The position numbers and the translations under genes were made by a program. From contig KV424019.1 in assembly GCA_001632435.1 (NCBI GenBank), positions 28,725 to 92,724 on the forward strand: 64,000 nucleotides of DNA, in the 5' to 3' direction. Origin of the DNA: Calocera cornea HHB12733. Lineage: Eukaryota; Basidiomycota; Dacrymycetes; Dacrymycetales; Dacrymycetaceae. This document shows positions 47,500 through 57,567 of the stretch, piece by piece. The notes under the pieces are model-generated. The model had not been told where the DNA came from. It worked only from the letters and a program-made list of their open reading frames with translations, and searched no databases. Positions within the stretch are counted from its first letter, which is position 1; every line of letters begins with the position of its first letter.

Positions 47500-50450
47500 T
47501 CAATAAGGCACTCCAAGCTCAGAACCCACCTGTTCATTATGAGAAGCAATAGTATCCGTCGCCTCCAAAAAGTTCTGTAGAGTGGTCTCCACTGGTCGAC
47601 CGGTCACTGGGGGATCAAGGGCTCTGCGCACTGGCTGCATCTCCAGGTCAATCTCCTGAGATGGCCGTCCCAGCACTGTGGCGATCTCGTCATCTCCATC
47701 GAACGATATAACAGAATGGGTTTGTGTATCTCTTGGATGATTTCTCCGTAATCTGGAAACGAATACGCCAACGTTCCAGAAGCTGTTTGACCGAGGAGGC
47801 AGGGGTCGTTCACTGGGCAATGGTAGAGGACGGTTGTACTTCTTCATGAGTTGATGGAAGTGTCGATTTGTAGACAATGCCTGATGAGATTGTAGTTGCT
47901 TTAACCGATGTACTAGTGCCAAAAAGTTGGACCCAAACGGTCCATTATGACGCAACCAGTACAGAAGAATTCGACACAGGAGGTCGCACCGCGATGGAAC
48001 TTCCAGGAGTATCTCCTCGAGCTCGAAGTTCTCCAAGGAAGAGAGCAGGGTTGTCAGAGAGCCGTGTAGATATCGTCCTGTGAAGAGGCCATGGGCAACA
48101 AGTACGATGCCAATGACCAAACCACGCGGATCGTGAATTTCCGTCGCGTGCTGCAGCATGAGTCTGAGCTCTTGATCGAAGCTTGAGTGATATTCGACAC
48201 CGAGTCTTCCTCCACTCAGCTCTCGCAAGTTCCACATGTCGCTTTCGATGTCGAGAAGTTGACAGATCTTGATCATGTCTGCATCCCACACGTCATATTG
48301 GTTCTTCTCCGCTCGAACCTCGCGGCAAGCCTGTACGAAATCGAGTTCATCATTGACTTCTGCACGAATGGTCTCGGGAGCTTCCAGTGCCTGTCGCTCT
48401 TCATTACGGGGATAGAGGAAGCCATGTGTCTCAAACCAGGCTAGCATCCACTTTATTCCATCTTCAGGTAGCAGTGAATTCGGTGATCGAATCTTCAATT
48501 CGTTGGTAGCATATCGGATGACGGCACGTTCTAGATCTCCGTGAGTGAAGGCAGTGATCATTGGGTGATACACCGCAACCCGTAGAACGTTCTTGTCTAG
48601 AGAGGGCAACGTTGGGAACCACACATCCGGTGCCGTTTTCCACACCACCACTTCTCGGTACCGTGATCCGCCCACAAGTGCCACGACAGAAAACAACACC
48701 TCTATGGGAATATTTGTTGAAGTGGAGAGCGTATGAAGGAGCGGACCTCGCAAACGGTGGAGCGTCTCGACCCAAAAGGTATCTTGGTCTGCGGAGTGGG
48801 CTCGAGTAAGATACGACGAGAACAGCCAGAAACCGAGGGAGGAAAGATTGGCGCGTTCTTCTCGCAGGCTTTCAATGAGTCGCTCTGAGGCGAGCTTGAT
48901 CCATCGACGAACAGATCTCTTTAATTCGGGCCCGCATCGTGGATAAGGTCCGGCACATGTGATGAGAAGTGCGTAGTACAGAAAACGGTCTTCTTGGGGA
49001 ACTTGATCGGAAATGATCCATTGTCGATTATACCATGCGTAGTAGGCATCCCCTACTTCTTCCCATTCAGCAAAGGTTCGCGCCATCGCCACTTCGGTGA
49101 GCTTGTCTTTGATGGATTCCCATGCGATGGTCTCGGCCTCTACCGATCCTGGTCGGAGACAGCGCAGCGCAGCCGATCGTATGGATGAACGATTCTTCTC
49201 CTGAAAGGATTCGTATTTAGGCGAAGAAAAGCAGGCGGTCACCACACCTTTGGCCGTCGAGAGGTCGAATGACTCGTCGGAGAGCCAGCATATCGCACTC
49301 TCATCCAAAGAGTCTTCGTTATTGCTGAGCCATTGTCGAGCTCGTTTGATGATGAAGGGCTTCCAGAGCACCGTGGGTATGTATAGCTTCAAGTTGGGTT
49401 TAAACCTCAAGTCGAAGAGGTGGTCGGTCAGGAACGGAATCTTGCCCCCGAAGTAGTATCTCTTCTCCTTCGACAGACTGGTGCTGAACAATAGGGCGAT
49501 AGATCGCGATGTGTAGCACCAAACAAGATCGAGCGCCGAGGTCAACGGAGACTTGTACGGGCAATCGCTCCAGATCAGCGCCGCGACGGCGAGACCAACG
49601 TAGCCGAGGCCTCCGGAGATGAAGAGAAAGAGAAGTAGCCATCGAAGTCCCGGAGAGATGTCCCATAGATATACGACAAACCCCGCAAGGAACAGGGCGA
49701 CCGATACTTGCAGTAGAAGTGGTAGGGAGCTGGCGATGCCTGGCACCTGCCAGTTACAGAGTCCGTCGTAGCGAAATTGCCGATAGTGGGCATGCTCGCG
49801 TGGCGTCGAGGGCCAGTCGGAATCGTATACTCGAAGCCACTGTTTGACCAGCATCGCCAATACCGATGCCGAGAGACTGATGACGAGGCTGAATATCCAG
49901 AGTGCATTGATATACAATGCCTTGTTGGGTATCACAAAGGTCCCTGGATCGTAGGGGGGCGGCATGGAGGATCCAGCAGCATCCAATGCCGATAGTTGAG
50001 CGGATACCGCCGTTAGCGCCTCCACTGATTGTCGACCGGTATCAGGTAGCAACAGTTGAAGTGACATCATCAGGAATGCTGTGACGATCGCCGAGAATAG
50101 AGCGGCCTTGGACCGAGACTTAGTCAAATCCAGTTTGCGCGGAAGCAACTACTCACGAATACGAGTAGGTTCTCCATACCCCCATTATAGGTGTCCAGCA
50201 TCTCTTTATCGTACTCCGTTGCAAACTTCATATATGTCGTCCATATGTCTGCCTCGGGTCCAAGTCCCATTCCTTTCGGGAAATCGTTGAGGAAATTGCG
50301 CCGAGAGACGCCAGGGGGTAGCTCGGGCTTGCTCCTTCCTGATAACGGAGCCTCGGTGGGCGAAGACAGCGGGCTACGGAAGGGAACGCCAGTACGTCGC
50401 GATTCATCACCCGGGGAGCCAGGAGTTTCCTGTGAACCGTCGAGCATCAT
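47500..50450 (-). CDS. DUF6535 membrane protein 4
   Basis: About 966 residues, function unknown. Exon 1 (50157-50450) from the ATG at 50450, exon 2 47500-50106, with a 50-nt intron (GTGAGT donor, TTGACTAAG branch). The open frame runs further upstream without an ATG, so an additional 5' exon is possible. The head is SRRNFLNDFPKGMGLGPEAD and YDKEMLDTYNGGMENLLVF. Helices are AALFSAIVTAFLMMSLQLL, LWIFSLVISLSASVLAMLVK and LLLQVSVALFLAGFVVYLWD, then CPYKSPLTSALDLVWCYTS. The soluble region shares SLGFWLFSSYLTRAH, RYATNELKIRSPNSLLPEDG and VQACREVRAEKNQYDVWDAD with the neighbours. It forms a head-to-tail trio with DUF6535-2 and -3. Confidence 0.82.
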
Positions 50451-51176
50451 CGTGGGATCCCCGAGACCACCAGTCGGGCTCTCCACATCCGACGTTGAAC
50501 ATGGCTAACAATGGCAACTTAGATCGCAACCCTCAACTCGGAAGCGCTCATGTCGCGTACCTTGGCTTCATCATCAGACATGACAACAGCATGCAATGCG
50601 TTAGATATGTTAGCCGTGGACTTCATGCATACGTTCTAACGATCTGTATTGCTCACGAGAGCTGCGACAGAGGGAGAGGTGAAGTGTCAACCAGCGCCGG
50701 CAAAGCGCTCACCGACCGAGTTATTGCTACTCGATCGGGTTTTCGAGGCATGATGAAGACAATCAGAATACCGGCGACGGTGGCCGTGTGCCATGCCGGG
50801 GAAACACTCCATCCCGCTCGTAGCACGCGGGGTGACTTGCTTCAGACTAGAGATGATTGACGCTGGCAATTGAGGACGACGGCGCTTATCATGATGGGCA
50901 GGCTGTGCGTATTCGATATAGGGTCCGATGCACGCGGTTTGGTGAATGCGCGCGAAGTGTCCGACCCTTCCTCACCGGCGCAAGCAAACACCGGCTTCCC
51001 TTCCGACCTTCCTTTTCTGCGACAATCACGTTCCGCTTCTGTATCAGTTGCTATCAACATAGAACGTATAATCGACGAAACGAACAAAAGCTAGAGGAGC
51101 CAGACGGACACATAGGTATATATAGGAAACTCCGCCTTCTAACTATTCCGTAACCTTATTCAAGAGTTTGGTCCCC
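50451..51176. other. Intergenic, 726 bp, upstream of DUF6535-4
   Basis: Promoter of DUF6535-4 and 3' flank of the DUF262 gene on the same strand. TATATA at 51118-51123 lies far from either start. No gene recognised. Confidence 0.45.
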
Positions 51177-54075
51177 TCATCGCCCACCGAACGGACCTGT
51201 TCTACCATTGCGGTATGTCGCATGCATGAATTTGTCTCGCATGAGTTGGGATTTGAGCGTCTCCTTCTTCCTGAGCGCGACAAGGAGTTCCTGATGATCG
51301 GGTCGATCGCCTCTCGCAACGAGGTCTTGCAGCGAACTGATCTCTTGCGACAAATCATCTATTCTTGCTTGTAAAGTAGCAACATCCATAGGAGCGGCTG
51401 GAGCAGATGGAGCAGCAGCTGGCAGGGCGGAGGTGGACGGAGCAGGACGCTGTTAGCAAGCAGTCAGCTCAAGGTGTATTGAGTCTCAACGGTGTGGACT
51501 CACCGCCGTACTGATAATGACTGGCGGCCTCCTCTCGATAGGCGATCTGTTCTCGGTCTTAAATGTGGGCTGCGACGACCATGGCGAGGCGTTGCTCGAC
51601 GTAGAACGCGGTCCACCTTGACTCAATAGATCTTGCCGGCTGACTAGCGGCGGAAGTGCCATACGTTGAGGTGTTACGCCCGAGCTGCCGATCTGCATCG
51701 AAGAGCCTTTCGGTTCTGGCTTGACGGGTCGAGTATGGTCGTTGTCCTTCTTCGGTATGCGGGCTAATCCTGGGACGGCGGCGTAGGCAGATGAAGCCTT
51801 TGGTCGGACATTTCGCTCCTCCAGGGGTTCGGCCTCGCTCGAGTCTTCAGAAAGCACTTTCTTCCGCTTCTTCACTATGCCGTTGGCCGATGCAAGGGCA
51901 GCTCTAGACTGCGCCGATGCCACGCTGCTCCGATCCTCCGGCTTCTTCAGTCGTGCTCGCCACCTCTCGATGAAGTTCATCATCTTCCTTACGATCTCTG
52001 GTTTCCACCTGTGGATGCAAGTCAATATGTTGCATCCTGTCGTGATGATAGTGAACGGACATGACGTATCCCTTGGCCACCTGAGACCGAACATCGCGTC
52101 GCATGTCTCTGATGCCTTCAGCAAGTTCCATGTCTCCGGTGACATCCATGCCCTTGCCAATCAGCACAGCTATCATGACAAGCTCGACGGGTGCCACTTT
52201 GCCGACAAACCCGATGTGGTACCTGGGCTCCTGGACGAGGCGAAGGAAGGTTCCGAGGATCAGCATCATTTTCATCTGGAATTCGTCAGAAGGTCCTTCC
52301 TCATCCAGCAGAGCTTCTTCAAGCTTGTCACTGCTCGTGATAGGCGCCTCGCCTGTGAGGATCGTATTATTGATCATCATAGCCATACGGACAATGTCCT
52401 GGAAGTCCTTCGCCCGGCTGGTGTCCCAATGAATCTTTGACAGGATGTTGGTGTCCGGGCGTTCCTTGCTGAAATAAATGCTTCGCATTTCTCGCAAGAA
52501 GTCGGGCCACGGCCCTTGCAGAGCTTGCCATTTCTCTACCGCCATTTAAGGTTAGAGGTATGCGTTGATCGAGATCAAGAGCACAATACGAACCAGGTGT
52601 CGTGAGAGCCATCCCCAGTTGAACGCGCTGGAAGATGTCGCGCTCCTCAGCGGCCGATAGGCTGATGAAGCTCACGGTCGTGATTGATGCGCGTAGGAAT
52701 TCGGATTTCCATGCTTCCGGCTGCTCTAAGGTCAGATTGGATATTCGGCACACATACGGAGACTAACAAGTAGATCCCATCCCTTAGGCTTCTTAAGGGG
52801 CTGCTGCCAGAAATATTTCTTCCCTGTCTTCCTCTCAATAACTGAAAGTACAGTTAGCATACAACATGCAGCAGGCACTATACTTGTTCTTACATGGAAT
52901 CTACAGGCCAGAGTCCATCAGAGCTCTTCAATAAACCAGAGAGTAAATCACACATACCTCTCCTTTCATGAATCTGAAGTTGCAGCAGGAAAGGGTCAGA
53001 CTCACTCAATCAATAGGTCTACCACTCACTTGTGGATGCTAGTAAGTCTCTGCTTCCCATCAACACATATCTTGACCTCTTTAATCCCATTATCTTTCCT
53101 AGAAAAAACAACAGGTGGAATACTATGAATGTGCAGTTTATCAGTCAAGAAACACTGGTGCAGCCATCACTACTTACTAATAATTCCTGAACACACTATC
53201 AATGAGCTTGCTCTGGTTCTTGTCAGGCCAGACAACATCTGAAGGGAAGGTAACATGTATTAGCACTCTTCATCAGCAGGAAGGGGCAAGGAAGACAGCT
53301 CCAAGCGTGCATCCACGAGGGATAGGCATGTAATGTCTCAGCTTAACGCTACTCGGATACGCTCGTCATTGTTCCCAAGCGAAACACAAAACGGTACCAG
53401 AGGCGAGAGTCTGCAGCTGATGCACCGCGGATGCGTAGGCCGTAGCCTGGATCTCGGCCGGACGAAACCGCTTCAACGCTCGCTTCGCTCGCGCGATGGC
53501 TCCCCGCAACGAACATATTCGCGTTGGGTCCCGCACCGGCATGAAATTGGCCAGGGAAAGATAGGACGAAAAGTGGAGGCAGTTGGAGAATTATGACTGA
53601 CCTCGTTGATATTCGGCATCGAGATCGATCTACGTCGCAAGACGTCAATTAGCTTCCACCAACCGCACCATTCACGCCGCTTGCTTACCTCGCCGCTCTC
53701 GATCTCATCTGCGGCGACAATGAGCATCGAAACCGGTCTGTCACATGGTAGAGACTCACCGAACAGCATCTTAGTGCTGACTTGAACGACGTTAGGCGGC
53801 TTCAGTCGCTTCCCGACGATGTCTCTGCCACCGAACGCAGCCTGGGATGCGCCAGGGCCAACACCGTTCGTCTTCCTCGAAGCAACGACCATGGGCTTGG
53901 GCTTGGGCACGGGTTTGGGCCGTGGAGCGGCTTCCTTCTCCTCGCCTTCCTCCCCCTCGGATGCCTCGATGTCATCCAGGTAGTCGGTCTCGTCTAGGTC
54001 GGAGTAGGTCGCGTCGGACAGGGACTGATCGGACTCGCTGCCGAGCGAGTATTCGTCATCTTTGTCTTGCGCCAT
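51177..54075 (-). CDS. DUF262 (GmrSD/ParB-like) domain protein
   Basis: Fungal protein with an N-terminal DUF262 domain, related to the NTP-hydrolysing module of bacterial GmrSD/DndB-like systems; its role in fungi is unknown. Exon 1 (53689-54075) encodes an acidic, Pro/Lys-rich N-terminus. Splicing then gives IDLDAEYQR-DVVWPDKNQSKLIDSVF (exon 53178-53238), YIPPVVFSRKD and CVDGKQRLTSIHK (53030-53122), the last being the DGQQR-type motif. KFMKGE (52958-52973) is followed by a 7-nt exon (52894-52900, IP) and then IERKTGKKYFWQQ (from 52841). Further exons carry ERDIFQRVQLGMALT and a helical region, a basic Lys/Arg stretch (VKKRKKVLSEDSS), and a C-terminal coiled coil (LQARIDDLSQEISSLQDLV). Exon phases agree through the domain. 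The basic region suggests a nuclear location; this is inference. Confidence 0.83.
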
Positions 54076-54650
54076 TCTGATAAAGAATGGTGTTGAGAGT
54101 GTTGAAGTGTAGTCAGAAAAACATGCAGAGCGAGCTCGGATCGCTGTTGACAGTACTAGTGGCCACGGAAGCAAATGCGACGTTAAACAGGGCGATACAG
54201 CCTTCAGGGATGCAGAGGCTCAGGGATCACTCCTGACAAGGAGAGATGGCTTTGAAGGAGCAAGAAAGTCCTTCCACAGTCCAGTGAGGGAGGAGTGAAC
54301 CTCAACCAAGTGGGGGTGAGAGGGTGGTTGTAGAGGAGGAAGAGGGGGTGGGGTGGATGGCTGGAGATAAGGGTGGATGACTGTTTGGGGGCTTCAGCTT
54401 ATGAGGTGGAGCAAATGCAAATGCTCCCGCCTGTTTCGGGTGGAAGGTGCCAGCCCCTCAGATTTGACTTTGCTGTGACTTGTGATCAGCCTGAAATGGC
54501 TCATATCGCCGCTTTGGCCCGATTTGGGTTAGCCTTCGTAAGTGGATAATACACTGATGAATTAGGGAAGATATGATGTGGTGTATTGTAACATCGCGTC
54601 GCTCCTCCAGGACGACATGTCTAATCGCCATCATGCCACGACGGTCCCGC
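54076..54650. promoter_or_regulatory. Intergenic, 575 bp, upstream of the DUF262 gene
   Basis: Contains a long purine-rich stretch at about 54285-54385 (pyrimidine-rich on the coding strand of the DUF262 gene, 200-300 bp before its start), and the 3' flank of the ERD1-like gene. No gene recognised. Confidence 0.5.
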
Positions 54651-56364
54651 CTACCGGACTATCTCCTTACCGCCTCGCGCATCCCGTGACCTCAGCTCGT
54701 AATCTTCGTCACTCTCCGGCAGCCCCATACCAAAGCCAATATTCTCCAGCTCAGCTTTGCGCACCACCTCCCACTCGATTCTGAAGAATACCCACATCCA
54801 CCGTCGTGCGATCTCGAGCGCCTCCATGATGAACACGCCGCTGCCGAACTCGGTGACGTTGTGCAGATGGCTGCTGAGCTTGAACGACCACGTCAGGCGG
54901 AGGAGCAGGTTGAGCGCGATCGCGGCGTAGTACACCCTCGGGTATCGGTAGAGCAGATGCGGGCGCAGCCCGGGCGGCCGCGGGAGCTTGGATGTTGACC
55001 CGTTCGGGTGGGTATAGTAACTCTCGTTCGCGGTGCGTGGAGCTATCGCAGGCGTAGGGAGGGGGGGCCCATCGACCTGTGGGTCGGGCGTGCGGTTCGC
55101 GTACGCCCTGTGATGGGTGATCGGGCCATCAGATGGGTATGAAGGCGTCGCGTATGGGTCGCCTGTGGGGAGCGAGCGGTATGTGAGCGAGGATAGTGAC
55201 CGCTCGCCCCGTAGTATTGGCAACCAGAGTGAGGGTTCGAATAGCGACAGGCCCCAGTCGTTGGTGACGTCCCAATAGAAGGTATAAATGGAGTTGATGA
55301 ATACGAATAGCAGCCTGTGAACGCTATGAGTTGTTGTTTACGTAGGTATGGGGTCATGCTCACCAAAAGTTGAATAATGCATGCTCTCCATGCCAATGCG
55401 TCCCCAGGACACGCGCCTCACCCTTCTCCGCGATGAGGTCCCTCACGACAATGGTCTGAGCGGACGACAGGTATATGACCGGGAATGCGGTCGCGTATTT
55501 GAGTGCATTGTACAGTGGTCGCTTCGACCGGCGGTCCGAGGCGTAATAGTCGATATAACATTGGCGCAGACGGACAAAGTATGGCAGGCTGGAGCGTACG
55601 TAAGCTCAGGAAAGCGACTTGTATAATCCTCGTACCTCATCATAGTCGGAACTATGAGTTGGAGCATGCCCTGCTGGGCAGGGACCGAGGTAACATACCC
55701 AACCCAGAAGATCTGGTGCGCGGAGATGTACAGGTCGCCGAATACCTTCGCGAAGGAAGTGAAGATATCGGCAAGGATGATGTCACAGAAGTACGTGGGC
55801 TGTGAAGGGGAAGGAAGGAGACACCGACGGCACCCGCTGCACAGGAGTCACAACGACGTTCACTGGATGAATGGTGGGGACATACTGAAGGAAGCTCTCA
55901 CGCGTATGCTTCTCGAAGGCATATGGGCTGAGGAGAAAGAGAACGATGGTGGCAAGTAATATGGCGGGGACGGCGCGATAGCGATTGATCAGGTCCTCCT
56001 CGCCCTTGGTAACGATGCGGAAGAATGTCCACCCTATTGCAACCCAAAGTGCATATGCGAGGAACAGTCGGTACACGCTCCAGGTCAGCGCGCGCTCCTG
56101 CTCCCGCTTGCTGCCGGTGGTGCTCCCAGTAAACCCACCCTCTTCTGCTCGTGTTGAAGAAGTGCTTTTGATGAGCGCAGCGTATGAGTCTACCCCGAGT
56201 AATCGAAGTAAATGCAGGTTCGTCGCCCAGCCAAGGACGCCGAGCCCGAGTAAGGTGAGGACGCGAAAAGGGAGCGGGAAGGATTTTGAGAAGGCCGGCA
56301 CCCAGATGAGATGGTGATGTTCGTCGCTGAAGAGACCGGTCTCCCCTGGAGTGTCGATGTCCAT
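54651..56364 (-). CDS. ERD1: EXS-domain membrane protein, Erd1-like
   Basis: Polytopic Golgi membrane protein of the EXS family lacking an SPX domain, as in yeast Erd1, which is needed for retention of ER and Golgi residents and for phosphate recycling from the Golgi lumen. It starts at the first ATG, 56364 (MDIDTPGETGLFSDEHHH). The open frame continues upstream without ATG. The first exon has three to four helices (LTLLGLGVLGWATNLHLLRL, VYRLFLAYALWVAIGWTFF, ILLATIVLFLLSPYAFEKH). The EXS core follows over several exons: IFTSFAKVFGDLYISAHQ, GYVTSVPAQQGMLQLIVPTM, NALKYATAFPVIYLSSAQ, VFINSIYTFYWDVTNDWGLS and EIARRWMWVFFRIEWEVVRK near the end. It lacks the long N-terminal SPX region of Syg1-type proteins. 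Function in this fungus is inferred from the family. Confidence 0.87.
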
Positions 56365-56604
56365 GGGGGGGCGGGCGGTCGGGGAGGTCGAAGAGAGTGA
56401 AGTCGTGGAGCCCCCGAATTTCGCGGCGATGGGCGGTGTGAAACTCTGGGACGCGGAGTGGCGAAGCGCCCGCAGAGCGTGTCCAGGACCCTGACCTGAC
56501 TTGGCACAGAACAATCACCACAACTGCCGACTGACCGACCAGCAGCTCATCCATCGCGCCAAGTCCCTGCCTTCTGACGCCACGACTCTATCTACCTCAT
56601 AGCC
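56365..56604. promoter_or_regulatory. Short bidirectional promoter, ERD1-like and SNU23
   Basis: Only 240 bp separate the two divergent start codons, so the promoters must overlap and a shared regulatory input is plausible. No TATA box is evident, as is usual for housekeeping genes. Confidence 0.55.
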
Positions 56605-57426
56605 ATGACGGACAAAGTGGGTGCTTATGGCACCAAGGCAGTATGTTCTCTCTTGGAGTGCCTGCCGACGTGGCCCTGATAAATTCCTAGTCTGACGGCT
56701 CATTCCGCAAGAAATGGGACAAGGAGGAGTTTGCCGAGAAGGCAAAGGTGAAGGATGAGGAGGAGCGTGAGCGGATGAAGGAGAATGATTCTCGTATGCG
56801 ACAAGGTACGTACTTCGTGTTCCACTCCTTGTGACGCCTTCTAATGAGTAATCTACAGGCAAGAAGCCTCGACGAATAAAGGAAGAGCTACCCAAGCCTA
56901 CAGAGCTCATGAAAGCGCGCGAAGGTGATCTGGAGCTAGACAAGAACCTTAACAAGGTCATCATTGTACAATCCGCTGGTGGAAGGGGGCCGGGTCAACC
57001 AGGCTTTTATTGCGAAGTCTGCCAGAGGACGTTCAAGGACACGGTCGGCTATCTGGATCATATCAACTCGCGAGCCCGTAAGCCATCCCAAGTATGAGTG
57101 AATGCTCGTATGCTGACGTCGCCTCAGATCTCCGAAAACTGGGTCAGACGACCAACATCGAGCGCTCCTCAGTGGAGCAAGTGCGGGCACGAATAGCGAT
57201 GCTGCGGGAGAAAACAAAAGAAGCGGCCAATGCGAAAGCCTACGACTTTGAGCAGCGACTCCAGCAGATCCGGGACAAGGAGCTGGAAGAGCGACAGGCT
57301 AAACGACGAAAGATCAAGGAAGAGAAGGAGGCGCTTCGGGCGGTGAAGCAGGAGCCGGCGGCGGACGTCGATCCAGATATGATGAATATGATGGGTTTTG
57401 CTGGATTCGGAACCTCCAAGCGGTAG
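56605..57426 (+). CDS. SNU23: Snu23/ZMAT2-type U4/U6.U5 tri-snRNP zinc-finger protein
   Basis: Spliceosomal protein of the tri-snRNP, acting in the pre-B to B transition. Four exons: 56605-56640, 56691-56805, 56859-57077 and 57128-57426. The N-terminus MTDKVGAYGTKA-SDGSFRKKWDKEEF is typical. The C2H2 finger FYCEVCQRTFKDTVGYLDHI is completed across the last intron (NSRA-HLRKLGQTT), so Cys-X2-Cys-X12-His-X5-His is intact only in the spliced form. VEQVRARIAMLREKTKEA and a Glu/Lys/Arg-rich coiled coil (QQIRDKELEERQAKRRKIKE) follow. The C-terminus ends DMMNMMGFAGFGTSKR, the conserved family tail. About 222 residues, a normal length. It is divergent from the ERD1-like gene and convergent with the isoleucyl-tRNA synthetase gene. 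Confidence 0.93.
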
Positions 57427-57567
57427 CCGTGGTATGTTGGGGCTGGCGGAAGAGACACATGACGATGCATTGTATCTATACTTCTACTTCTACATTTCGC
57501 ACTGTATTACCTTGCAATCTACATCCAACGACGATGTTATCCCATAACTCCCCCTGTCAGTAGCCGG

